A stretch of 64,000 nt of DNA from Planctomycetota bacterium (GTDB lineage: Bacteria; Planctomycetota; UBA1135; JADKAF01), in contig JADKAF010000001.1 in assembly GCA_016719295.1 (NCBI GenBank), positions 2,232,001 through 2,296,000 on the forward strand, written 5' to 3'. Under the pieces are notes generated by a model that was given only the letters and a program-made list of their open reading frames with translations, searched no databases and was not told the origin of the DNA. Position numbers and translations under genes: made by a program. Below are positions 33,638 through 42,123 of the stretch, one piece after another (the first letter of the stretch is position 1; the number at the start of each line of letters is the position of its first letter).

Positions 33638-34777
33638 ATGGCGAAGAAGCCCTCCCTCGCGGCGCTGCTGCTCACTTGCGCCGGCGCCGTCCCCGCGGCG
33701 GCCCAGCTCCCCCAGACGCTCTACTACCGCTTCAACGAAGGCAGCGGCACGACGACCGCGAACTTCGCGTCGCCGGGCCAGGGCGCGAGCAGCGCGTCCT
33801 TCGTCGGTACCCCCACCTGGCAGACGCCGGGTCAGGTCGGCGCCGCGCACGTCGACTTCGGCACCGGCTCGGCCGGAGCCGCCAACATCGCGACGGGCTG
33901 GGCCACGGACTTGAGCGCCGACTGGACCATCGAGTGCTGGATCCGCCCGAACGCCTCCAGCACGAGCGTCCAGTACATCTACGGCGACACGACCGCCAAC
34001 AACCCCTCGTCGTTCCGCGTCTTCCTCGGCGGGGTCGCGGGCACGGGCATCTTCCTGCGCACCGGCTGGCCGGATCTCAACATCGTGCCGCCGTTCGCGA
34101 TGAACGTCGCCGGGCTCTGGACCCACGTCGCGGTGACGCAGGACGCGACGGCCGGCTTGCTCACGGGGTTCATCAACGGCGTGCAGATCGTGCAGGTCGC
34201 ATCGACCGGTCCGAATCAGCTCCGCGGCACGAACTTCCGCCTCGGGGGCTACACCGGAACCAGCTCCTGGAACGGCGCGATCGACGAGTTCCGCGTCTGG
34301 AGCGTGGCCCGCACGCCCGCCGAGATCGCGGCCTTCTGGAACGTGGAGCTCGGCACCGGCTTCGCGCTCTACGGCGCCGGCTGCGCGGGCAGCGGCAGCT
34401 TCGTTCCCACGCTCTTGCCGAATGGTGTTCCGCAGCGCGGCACGACCTTCGGCCTCCGCGCGGGCAACCTGAACGGCGGCGCGCTGGCGGTGCCGATCCT
34501 CGGCATCAGCGATCTGCAGTGGCTCGGCATCGCGCTCCCGCTCGACTTGGGTCTCCTCGGCGCGAGCGGCTGCAACCTCTGGCTCAGCCTCGAAGCGGTG
34601 CTGTCGCCGCTGCAAGCGAATGGCGCCGGGCCGGGAACAGGCTCCGTCGCGCTGAGCTTCCCGATCCCGAACGGTCCGTACCAAGGCGCGGTCGCGTTCG
34701 CCGGCTTCTTGATCGTCGACCCGGTGAACTCGCTCGGGCTCATCAACTCGCCCGCGGCGCGCATCACGATCCAGTGA
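33638..34777 (+). CDS. Secreted LamG/concanavalin-like protein
   Basis: A 379-residue exported protein starting at MAKKPSLAALLLTCAG, signal peptide to about residue 22. Residues 25-240 are a LamG-like (concanavalin-type) domain: YYRFNEGSGTTTANF, DWTIECWIRPNASS, WTHVAVTQDATAG and NGAIDEFRVWSVARTPAEI. The last 130 residues form a different domain starting YGAGCAGSG with GISDLQWLG and FPIPNGPYQ. The same kind of tail occurs in other secreted proteins of this window. A TACGCT -10 candidate lies at 33599-33604. Probably a surface carbohydrate- or protein-binding protein. Confidence 0.8.
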   Translation: MAKKPSLAALLLTCAGAVPAAAQLPQTLYYRFNEGSGTTTANFASPGQGASSASFVGTPTWQTPGQVGAAHVDFGTGSAGAANIATGWATDLSADWTIECWIRPNASSTSVQYIYGDTTANNPSSFRVFLGGVAGTGIFLRTGWPDLNIVPPFAMNVAGLWTHVAVTQDATAGLLTGFINGVQIVQVASTGPNQLRGTNFRLGGYTGTSSWNGAIDEFRVWSVARTPAEIAAFWNVELGTGFALYGAGCAGSGSFVPTLLPNGVPQRGTTFGLRAGNLNGGALAVPILGISDLQWLGIALPLDLGLLGASGCNLWLSLEAVLSPLQANGAGPGTGSVALSFPIPNGPYQGAVAFAGFLIVDPVNSLGLINSPAARITIQ

Positions 34778-34867
34778 GCTCGCGGCGCCGCGCGCCTTGT
34801 CGCGCGCGCGGCGCCGCGCTAGCGTGCCAGGCGTCCCGCCTCCCGAGCCGGACCGCCGAGGTGCGCG

Positions 34868-36031
34868 ATGCGCTCCTGCTTCCGCGCGCGCTTCCGCAGC
34901 GCGCTCTGCCTTTCGATCTCGACGCTCGCGCTCCCGCTCCCGCTCGCCTTCGCGCAGGACGCCTCTGCTCCGCGCTCGCGCGAAGCGCGCGTCCTCGACG
35001 TCCTGCGGAAGCTGCCGACCGAGCACCTCGGCATGCTCAGTACGCCGCTGCTCCCCCGGCAGAACGCCTTCGGCTCGAGGATCTACGCGATCGAGCTCCG
35101 CGGCCTCTGCGGCAACGGTTGGATGCAGGCCTTCCAGCCGGCGCTCGCGCGCGAGCTCGCCCTGAAGCTCGCGGAGATCTATGGCTGGCAGCCCGCGATC
35201 GAGGTCGCAGCGCCGCATCAGGTGGCCGCGGTCCTCGACCTCTACGACGCAGAGCGAGCTCTCGGCATCGAGCTTCGCGGGCGCGTGAGCGCTACCGAAA
35301 TCGGCTCGACGAAGACCTCGTGGCCGATCGTCGTCGCGGAGGACTCCGCACACGACCTCTCTCCCGAGGACGCGCGAACGCTCCGCGAGCGCGGCGTCCG
35401 CTTGCACGTCGCCGAAGTGGAAGCGTTCTGGGGAGCGCACTCGCAAGACTCTTTCACGAGCGTGCTGGGCTACCTCGCCGGCGTGATCGAGTTCCTGAAC
35501 GAGACGAGCGACGGCGAGGACGTGTCCGTCGAGGCGCTCGTCGCCGCGCGCTCGCTCTGCTTCGACTGGCCTGCGATCCCGGTGGTGAAGGGGCTCGCCG
35601 TGGAGCGCTTCGAGGGCGGCGCGATCCTCGTCGCGAGCGAACGCTGCCGCGTCGTCCTGCGCTTCGATCCCACCCGCGCTACGACCGAGAGCGGCGCGCT
35701 CGCGGGCGAACGCATCGACCGTCGGATCGCTCCGCGCGCGCGCGTCCCGCGGGCGCTCTCGCTACACGGGCGAGCGACGCAACTCCAGCTCCTGGGCTTC
35801 GGCGAGGCCACCGCCGCACATCGCGCGACCCTCCTGCAAGTCGATACCCGCGGCGTCGCGCGCGAGCTCGGGAGCACGAGCGGCTCCGTGCTCTTCGCGC
35901 CTTCGGCTTTCGAGAGCGCCCGGCCCTTCGAGCTACACCTCGATCTGCAGCCGGGGCGGCATCGGCTCGATCACGGCCTCTGGATCGCGGCGCCGGAGGA
36001 CCTGCTCGACGCTCCTTCGAAGCCGCGCTGA
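34868..36031 (+). CDS. Secreted hypothetical protein
   Basis: A 387-residue exported protein (signal ALCLSISTLALPLPLAFAQ, cleavage near residue 30). The mature part is a mixed alpha/beta sequence with no motif I recognise. The middle contains GYLAGVIEFLNETSDGEDV and the end is beta-rich. A TAGCGT -10 candidate at 34820-34825 sits in the same CTAGCGTGC context seen upstream of 20919. A strong hairpin at 36062-36098 follows the stop codon. Confidence 0.62.
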   Translation: MRSCFRARFRSALCLSISTLALPLPLAFAQDASAPRSREARVLDVLRKLPTEHLGMLSTPLLPRQNAFGSRIYAIELRGLCGNGWMQAFQPALARELALKLAEIYGWQPAIEVAAPHQVAAVLDLYDAERALGIELRGRVSATEIGSTKTSWPIVVAEDSAHDLSPEDARTLRERGVRLHVAEVEAFWGAHSQDSFTSVLGYLAGVIEFLNETSDGEDVSVEALVAARSLCFDWPAIPVVKGLAVERFEGGAILVASERCRVVLRFDPTRATTESGALAGERIDRRIAPRARVPRALSLHGRATQLQLLGFGEATAAHRATLLQVDTRGVARELGSTSGSVLFAPSAFESARPFELHLDLQPGRHRLDHGLWIAAPEDLLDAPSKPR

Positions 36032-36061
36032 GCGGGCGGCGACGCCGTTGGCCTAGAAAGA

Positions 36062-36098
36062 GAACGAGCCGCGGCGCTTGCAGCACCGCGGCTCGTTC
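36062..36098. terminator. Bidirectional terminator-like hairpin
   Basis: The arms GAACGAGCCGCGG (36062-36074) and CCGCGGCTCGTTC (36086-36098) form a perfect 13-bp stem with an 11-nt loop. It lies between two convergent genes. On the minus strand a T-rich run (TTCTCTTTCT) starts at the 3' foot of the stem, so it fits best as an intrinsic terminator of the thioredoxin-like gene. Confidence 0.7.
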
Positions 36099-36138
36099 CA
36101 TCTCCGGCGCGCGCAGGAGCGCGCGACGTCCGAGCAGC

Positions 36139-37147
36139 CTACTCGCGGACGGCGTTCGCGTGCTTCGCCCAGAAGCTCGCGCGCTCGGCCGCTTTGGTGC
36201 CCTGGTTCTTCTCCGAGAACTTGGCGAGCTGACCCGCGGACTGCGGCGTCGGCCCCTCGGTGAAGAGCGCGCTCTCGATCTTCAAGAGCTTCTTCTCCGC
36301 GTCGATCTCGGCCTTCAGCTCAGGCGACTTCAGCTTCTCGCCGACGGCCGCGAGCTTCGCGTCGGCATCGCCGGCGCCCTTCAAGTCCTTCTGGTAGGCC
36401 TTCAGGAGCTCGCCCGCCTTCTCGTAGTGGCCGTTCTCGACGAGCCACTCGAGTCGCGCGAGCTTGCCATCGACGCGCGCGCGCATCTGGCCGAGCGCGG
36501 CGCTGGCCGCCGAAGCCAGCTCCGCATCGCCGCCTTCGGCGAGTTTCTGCAAGGCCGTCATCGCTTCGGCGGCCTTGCCCTTGCCGAAGTCCTTCCAGGC
36601 CTTCTCGAGCTCCTTCGGCTGCTCCGTGGCGCCGGCGCGCTTGCCCTTGATCTCGTTCGCGATCGCTTCCTCGATCTTCTTCGCGTCGGCGAGCGGGTTC
36701 CCCATCATGAGGGACCTTGCCGTCGGCGCCGAGCAGGGCGTAGTTGGGAAGTCCGTTGGAGCCGGTCTGGAACGGCGCCTCCGTCGTCCACATGCCACCG
36801 CGACCGAGCCATTTCTGGTTCAGCGTGAAGCCGGAGACGCGATCCATGTCAGCGCCCTGCGCCTCGATGAACAGCACCTCGAGCTCGGAGCCGAACTCTT
36901 CCATCTTCTTGAGGGCCATCGGCACGGATGACCCGATGCAAGGTCCTCAGCGCGTGCCCCAGAACTCTACGAGGACGGGCTTGCCCTGAAGGTCCTGCAG
37001 GCTCTTCACCCCCTGACCTTGGAGGAGCGGCGAGCGAAAGCTGTAGGAAGGTTGGTCTCCGATCTGCACCGTCTGCGCGCCGGCCGTGGTGGCGAGCGCG
37101 AAAGCGGCGAGGAGCGAAGAGCCGAGCGAGAGAGCGCTCGTGTTCAT
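36139..37147 (-). CDS. Exported thioredoxin-like selenoprotein candidate (UGPC), helical C-terminus
   Basis: A predicted protein of 335 residues, reading through TGA at 36947-36949 and correcting one base. It has a signal peptide (LLAAFALATTAGAQ) and a thioredoxin-fold core: VLVEFWGTR, then TGA (residue 67), then GPCIGSS. The TGA stands exactly at the first cysteine of the CGPC active site, and the frame continues intact on both sides (VPMALKKMEEFGSELEVLFIEAQG). This points to selenocysteine, not a stop. A hairpin follows the TGA (36917-36938). A separate break at 36711-36713 (GGG for an expected GG) shifts the frame inside VLMMGNPLADAKK; the remaining 190 residues are helical and lysine/glutamate-rich. 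Probably a periplasmic disulfide/redox protein. Confidence 0.75.
36917..36938 (-). promoter_or_regulatory. SECIS-like hairpin downstream of the in-frame TGA
   Basis: On the coding strand, CATCGG (36938-36933) and CCGATG (36922-36917) form a 6-bp stem with a 10-nt loop beginning GU. The stem starts 8 bases after the UGA, and the loop starts 14 bases after it. Bacterial SECIS elements are short hairpins near this spacing with G early in the loop. The stem is short, so this is a candidate only. Confidence 0.45.
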
Positions 37148-37293
37148 CCCTGTTGACCTCTGGAATGGTGGACGGATCGGCCGCATCGGCGGGCGGGCGC
37201 GAGCGGACTCGAGCCACAGATCGTACGAGCCCGCCGAACGGCCGGGCGGTTCAGGTCTTCAAAAAATCTCCCCTGCGTACGGAGCCCTCCTCC

Positions 37294-37659
37294 ATGACCT
37301 CCCACCTCCTCGTCCGCACGGGAACCCTGATCCCGGTCCCCGGAGGGAAGCGCATCGAAGAGCTCTTCGGATGCGTGCACAGCCGGAGCGACGAGTTCAG
37401 CCTGGCGCGTATGACCGCGCCCCCAGGCTGGACCGAGCCCGCGCAGACCCCGGAGTTCGACGAGCTCACGATCCTGCTCGCGGGGCGGCTGCTCTGCGAG
37501 ATCGACGGCGAGCGCGTCGAGGTCGCCGCGGGCGAGAACCTCTGGGTCCGAAGGGGGCACACCGTCCGCTACGGCAACCCCTACGACGAGCCCGCGGAGT
37601 ACTTCGCGCTCTGTTGGCCGGCGTTCACGCTCGGGCGCGCCCGGCGAGCCGAAGGCTGA
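37294..37659 (+). CDS. Small cupin-domain protein
   Basis: A 121-residue single-domain cupin starting at MTSHLLVRTGTL. The sequence EFDELTILLAGRLLCEIDGERVEVAAGENLWVRRGHTVRYGNP is a typical cupin core but lacks the full HxH set of metal ligands, so metal binding is uncertain. Length and pattern resemble small EutQ-like or general cupin_2 proteins. It is not obviously linked to its neighbours: the thioredoxin-like gene is divergent upstream, and the next gene starts 124 bases downstream. Confidence 0.7.
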   Translation: MTSHLLVRTGTLIPVPGGKRIEELFGCVHSRSDEFSLARMTAPPGWTEPAQTPEFDELTILLAGRLLCEIDGERVEVAAGENLWVRRGHTVRYGNPYDEPAEYFALCWPAFTLGRARRAEG

Positions 37660-37783
37660 GCGCGGACGGGCATCCAGCGTCCGGCCGGCCGGGAGCGGCG
37701 CACGAATCCAGCTGGGCTCAGCCCGTGAGCCGTCGACAGCCGAAGGTAGAGGCGGTCCTCCGCCGCATCGGAGCGAGAGCCGC

Positions 37784-38137
37784 ATGAGCCCTACCACCCA
37801 CTCCGCCCCGCCTCCGCCGAACCTGAGCCACCGGCTGGTCGCCGCCGGCGTCTCGGCCGCGGTGGCCGTGATCTTCCTCATGCTGGCGCTGCCGCTCGGT
37901 CGGCAGCACGGCGCCTCGAACACCAAGACGCGCCCCGCGGAGCATCCGGCCGCGAAGATTCCCTCCGAGACCGTCCTCGACGCGGTGCAGCAGCTCGCGC
38001 GCGAAGCGGAGCGGAACCCGCAGGCCGTGCGGCAAGCGCTCGAGCCCCTGGTCCGGCGCCTGCGCGAGCTCGCGCCCGACTCCGCGCCGAGCTCCTTGTC
38101 GAGCCAAGGCTCCTCGGCGCAAACTGCGCCGCGATGA
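37784..38137 (+). CDS. Small single-pass membrane protein, hypothetical
   Basis: A 117-residue protein with one membrane helix (about residues 18-38, LVAAGVSAAVAVIFLMLALPL) and a helical tail rich in E, R and A (ETVLDAVQQLAREAERN). I do not recognise a family. Its stop overlaps the start of the selenocysteine-thioredoxin lipoprotein gene (ATGA, 38134-38137), so the two are almost certainly co-translated. It may anchor or assist that redox protein, which is inference. Confidence 0.6.
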   Translation: MSPTTHSAPPPPNLSHRLVAAGVSAAVAVIFLMLALPLGRQHGASNTKTRPAEHPAAKIPSETVLDAVQQLAREAERNPQAVRQALEPLVRRLRELAPDSAPSSLSSQGSSAQTAPR

Positions 38138-38541
38138 GACGAACGCTCCCCGCCCTCGCGCTGCTCGGCGCTCTCTCGGCCTGCGCGGACGACGACCTCG
38201 ACGCGCCGCGCGTGGACGTGCCCGAGGGCGAGCGGGTGCGCGTGATCTCGCACGGCGAGGCCGTCGAGATCGAAGCCCACCTGCCCGACCAGGGCTGGAC
38301 GATCGTCGAGTTCGGCGCGCCTTGGTGAAGCGCGTGCGTGAAGCTGGCGCCTCAGTTGGAGGCGCTCGTCGTGGAACGCCCGTTCGTCCGCCTGCGCAAG
38401 ATCGACGTGAAGTCGTGGGATTCCCCCGTGGCTCGCCAGCACGGGATCGAGAGCCTGCCCCAGGTCTGGCTCTACGACGGGAAGGAGCGCCTCACCGCCG
38501 ATCGCGGCCGAGCGCTCGCGCTCGTGCGCGCGCAGCGCTGA
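38134..38541 (+). CDS. Lipoprotein thioredoxin with in-frame TGA at the redox cysteine (WUSAC), selenoprotein candidate
   Basis: A 135-residue protein if TGA at 38326-38328 is read as selenocysteine. The N-terminus is a lipoprotein signal, LLGALSAC, lipidated at C17. The thioredoxin core reads TIVEFGAPW, then TGA (residue 65), then SACVKLAPQLEALV. The expected motif is WCxxC, and the TGA replaces the first cysteine while C68 remains. After it come VRLRKIDVKSW and the cis-proline loop GIESLPQVWLYDGKE, so the downstream part is clearly thioredoxin and in the same frame. A hairpin (38347-38365) follows the TGA. Read as a stop, the TGA would leave two useless fragments. Envelope-facing redox role inferred. 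Confidence 0.82.
38347..38365 (+). promoter_or_regulatory. SECIS-like hairpin downstream of the in-frame TGA
   Basis: GCGCCTC (38347-38353) pairs with GAGGCGC (38359-38365) around the loop AGTTG, with a further G-U pair at the base. The stem starts 18 bases after the TGA, and the loop starts 25 bases after it with a G at its second position, matching the bacterial SECIS pattern. It is inside the coding sequence, as expected for bacteria. Confidence 0.6.
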
Positions 38542-38915
38542 GCGCGCGCGAAGCGCCGCGGATGCAGAGAGTGCGCAAGCAGCGCTCACGAACCAGCTGC
38601 AGCGACGTCAGTCGATGCGCCAGGGGACATCGCTGCAGCGACGTCAGTCGATGCGCCAGAGGACATCGCCGCAGCGACCTCCGTCGATGCGCCAGAAGAC
38701 ATCGCCGCAGCGACCTCCGTCGATGCGCCAGAAGACATCGCCGCAGCGACCTCCGTCGATGCGCCAGAAGACATCGCCGCAGCGACCTCCGTCGATGCGC
38801 CAGAAGACATCGCCGCAGCGACCTCCGTCGCTGCGCCAGAAGACATCGCCGCAGCGACCTCCGTCGCTGCGCCCAGAGACCGAAGTGGCTGTCTCCGCGA
38901 TTCCCGCCCCGCCTC
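38542..38915. other. Intergenic region dominated by a tandem repeat
   Basis: These 374 bases lie between the convergent thioredoxin lipoprotein and aldo/keto reductase genes. Most of the stretch is the 36-bp repeat at 38596-38879. Open frames through it on both strands are simple 12-residue repeats and not convincing genes. Confidence 0.6.
38596..38879. repeat. 36-bp tandem repeat, seven full units plus partial ends
   Basis: Full units begin at 38612, 38648, 38684, 38720, 38756, 38792 and 38828, each starting TCG[A/C]TGCGCCAG. A partial unit precedes them (38596-38611) and another begins at 38864. The central units are nearly identical and the first two differ at several positions, as in a minisatellite that expands from the middle. 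The unit length is a multiple of three, and all frames through it stay open. There are no spacers between units, so it is not CRISPR. Confidence 0.88.
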
Positions 38916-39902
38916 TCAGTCCTGACCGCGCACGAACGGCTGCCCCTCGCGCGACCAGAGCTCGCGTAGCCGCACGTGCAGCTCGGGCGAGAGCGGAGCC
39001 AGCTCGCTCGGCTCCGTGTTCTCGCGCACTTGCTCGGCGCGCGAAGCCCCCGGGATGACGCAGGTCACGGCGGGGTGATCGAGGATCCAGCGCAGCGCGA
39101 GCTGCGCCAGCGAGAGCCCCGCGGGTAGGAGAGAACGCAGCGCGTCGACGAGCGCCAAGCCGCGCTCGAACTCGTAGCCCGCGAAGGTCTCGCCGACGTG
39201 GAACGCGCCGCCTTCGCGATTGAACGAGCGATGGTCCGAGGCTCCGAAGCGGGTCGCTCGATCGAAGCGCCCGGTCAGCAATCCGCTCGCGAGCGGGAGC
39301 CGCGCCAGGATCGCGACGCCGCGGCGCGCGGCGAGCTCGAGCAGAGCTTCGCGCGGCGTCTGGCGCAGCACGTTGAAGATGATCTGCAGCGAGGCGAGGC
39401 CCTGGATCGAGAGGCACATCCGCGCCTCGGCCATCGACTCGACGCTCGCTCCGAAGGCCTGGATCTTGCCCTCCTCGCGCAGCGCGATCAGGGTTGCGAA
39501 GACCTCGCCCTCTGCGAGCACCGAGAGCGGCAGGCAATGGAGCTGCACGAGCTCGACACGCTCGCGGCGCAAGCGCCGCAGCGAAGCCTCGACGTGCGCG
39601 CGGATCGCACGCGGCTCGAAGTTCGCGGGCCAGCCCGGCTCGGGGAAGCGCCCGACCTTGGTCGCGATCACGACCTCGGCGCCAAGCTCGCGCAGGAAGC
39701 GCCCCAAGCGCTCCTCGCTCTCGCCGCGACCATAGACGTCCGCCGTGTCGAAGCAGTCGACGCCTCGCTCCAGCGCGGCGGCGATCACCGCCCGCGCCTC
39801 TGCGTCCTCCATGGCGGGCCAATCGCCGCGCCCGAGCTGCCAGCAGCCGAGGCCCACCTCGCCGATCGAACGCCCGAGGGCGGGAAAAGCTCGTCGCTGC
39901 AT
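38916..39902 (-). CDS. Aldo/keto reductase
   Basis: A 328-residue NADPH-dependent oxidoreductase of the aldo/keto reductase family, cytoplasmic. The catalytic tetrad is visible: D52 and Y57 in CFDTADVYGRG, K82 in IATKVG and H122 in LVQLHCLP. The N-terminus VGLGCWQLGRG and the cofactor-binding VIPGASRAEQVRENTE near residue 285 are typical. It is closest in style to the YdjG/YghZ-like bacterial group. It is the last gene of a minus-strand run and is separated from the protease gene by 78 bases. Substrate unknown. Confidence 0.9.
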   Translation of the reverse strand: MQRRAFPALGRSIGEVGLGCWQLGRGDWPAMEDAEARAVIAAALERGVDCFDTADVYGRGESEERLGRFLRELGAEVVIATKVGRFPEPGWPANFEPRAIRAHVEASLRRLRRERVELVQLHCLPLSVLAEGEVFATLIALREEGKIQAFGASVESMAEARMCLSIQGLASLQIIFNVLRQTPREALLELAARRGVAILARLPLASGLLTGRFDRATRFGASDHRSFNREGGAFHVGETFAGYEFERGLALVDALRSLLPAGLSLAQLALRWILDHPAVTCVIPGASRAEQVRENTEPSELAPLSPELHVRLRELWSREGQPFVRGQD

Positions 39903-39980
39903 CGCTCGGTCTCCGCGTGCTCGGGGAAGCGCAACGCGCGCAGCGTACTCGCGCGGAGAGCGCCGCGTGAAGAGGCCGCT

Positions 39981-42025
39981 TCAGCGGTTCCGCGCACCGA
40001 AGAGCGAGCGGAGCTCCTCACCCGAGAGCGTGCGCTGCGCCATCAGGCGCTCGGCCGCCCCATGCAGCGCCGGCTCGCGCTCGCGCACGAGGCGCACCGC
40101 GAGCGCATAGGCTTCTTGCAGGAGCTCGCCCACCTCGCGTCGCGTGCGCTCGCTGCGGTAAGTCTCGCGCGTGCCGACATCGGTCACCGCGTACTCCTCG
40201 AGCGCTTCGTGCGTCGTCTCCTCGGACATGCCCGTGCGCAGCAGCTCGAGCACGATGCGCTCGGCCATCTCGAGATCGTGCGTCGCGCCCGAGGTGAAGG
40301 TCCCGAGCGCCACCTCCTCCGCGGCGCGCCCGCCGAGCACGCGCGCCGCGCGCCCGAGCATCTGGTCGCGCGTGGCAACGACGCGGACATCCTCGGCGAA
40401 GAAGGTGCGCCCGAGCGAGGTGCCAGACGGGATCGTGGTGACCAAGACCGGATCGGGGCCATCGACCAGATAGCCCACCAAGGCGTGGCCGAGCTCGTGA
40501 TAGGCGACGGTACGGAGATCGCCGCCCGAGAGACGCGCGGCGAGCGCCTCGTCCCCCAGCTCCTTCCATACGATGTCGCGCTCGTCGAGCGAACGCAGCT
40601 GCTCCGCGGTGGGAGGATGCGCCACGGCGCCGCCCGAAAGGAGCCGCGTCGCCTGATGAGCGACCGCATCCTCGAAGAGGTTGCGGATCTCGCGCGCGTT
40701 GCCGAAGGTCTCGGGGTCCTCGGCGCCGCGCATCAGCGCGCAGATCTCGCGCACGCGGATCTGCGCGCGCGGCGAGACCTCGTAGCCAGCGCGACGCGCT
40801 TGCTGCACGAAGATCGCCGCGAGCTCGTCCGTGCCGTACGAGCGGAAGCGCAGCATGGTCGTGAAGCGGCTGCGCAGGCCCGGGTTCATCGAGAGCATGC
40901 GCTGCATCGGCGCGTCGTAGCCCGCGAGCACGACGACGAGGCGCCCGCGATCGTCCTCCATGCGCTTCAGCAGCGTCGCTACGGCCTCGTGGCCGAAGTC
41001 GTTCCCCGAAGCGTTGTAGAGCGCATAGGCCTCGTCGACGAAGAGCACGCCGTCGAGCGCCGTGTCGACCGCGCCATCGACGCGGATCGAGGTCTGGCCG
41101 ACGTAGCCCGCGACGAGGCGGCTGCGATCGACCTCGATCACGTGGCCGCGCGCGAGGATGCCGAGCGCTTGGAACAAGCGCCCGAGCAGCCGCGCCACCG
41201 TCGTCTTCCCCGTGCCGGGAGGCCGAGGAACACGAAGTGGCTCGCGCGCGCGACGACGGGCAGGCCGGCCTTGCGGCGCATCTGCTCGACCTGGAGCACC
41301 GCGGCGAGCCGTTTCACCTCGGCCTTCACCTCACCGAGCCCGATCAAGCCGTCGAGCTCGGCGATCACGGCCGCGAGCGCGACTGGATCCGCCTGCGGCT
41401 CCGGCGGGGGCAGCAGCTTCTGGATCGAGTCGGGCTCGAAGGTCGCTCGCGCCAAGCGCTCGAGCAGCTCCTTCGGCTGGTCGCTCCGGCGATTGGCGAA
41501 GCGCTTCAGGATGTCGACCTGCACCTTGCGCTCGCCTTCGGTGAGCCGCGGCCAGATGTCGGCGATGCGCCGCAGCTCTGCGACGATCGGATGCAGCCCG
41601 ACGCGCATGACGTGCACGAGGCAGGCGCGCGCATCCAGCGTCTCGCTCGTGAGGCTGCTCTTCAGCTCGGCGCTGAGGGCCTGCGTGCGCTCGGCCGCCT
41701 CGATCGCCTTCGCGGGTTCGTTCAAGTCGTCGCGCAGCACGGCGAGCGTGGTCAGCCAGCGCGCACGCACGTCCGCGGGCACTCCTTCCGCCTCGCCGAT
41801 CGCGATCGCGCGATCGAGCCCGGCGGCACCTTCGGCCAAGCGGCGCTGCGACCAGCGCGCGACGCGGCCTTGCACGGCGAGAGCGTAGGCCAGCTCGACG
41901 GAGCTCTCACCGAAGGCACGCGCGTCGGCGATCAGCTTGTCGACCTGCTCGGCGGTGGCGGTGCTGTAGCTGTCGTTGAGCGCTAGGGCGCGCTCCAGGA
42001 ACGCGGCGTCGGGAGTTCGCGGCAT
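39981..42025 (-). CDS. CbxX/EccA-type AAA+ ATPase fused to an FtsH-like M41 peptidase (one-base break)
   Basis: About 681 residues once one base is restored near 41216. Residues 1-205 are a helical TPR-like region. Next is a CbxX/CfqX/EccA-type AAA+ module: LDGLIGLGEVKAEVKRLAAVL, then FVFLGLP. At this point a missing base (plus strand GCCGGG for expected GCCCGGG) turns Walker A GTGKTT into another frame. The AAA+ part resumes as VARLLGRLFQALG, with Walker B DGVLFVDEAYAL. From about residue 480 a zinc peptidase of the M41 type follows, with VAYHELGHALVGYLV (HExxH) and GGRAAEEVALGTFTSGATHDLEMAERI. M41 is normally fused to FtsH-type AAA+ with membrane helices; none is seen here. Probably a soluble ATP-dependent protease. 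Confidence 0.8.
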
Positions 42026-42123
42026 GGGATCGCGGGGGTCGTGAGCGAGCGGAGGCGCGAGGAGAGCTCCGCGCTGCGTATCCTAGTCCCGCGGCGCCGG
42101 CGCGCGTTCGCGCGCGGCAGCGC

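Noticed and set aside
38326..38328. TGA as a genuine stop making a pseudogene
   Set aside because: The downstream frame is a well-preserved thioredoxin half in the same frame, and a second gene shows TGA at the same active-site position.
38596..38879. CRISPR array
   Set aside because: The 36-bp units follow each other directly with no unique spacers, and no cas gene is nearby.
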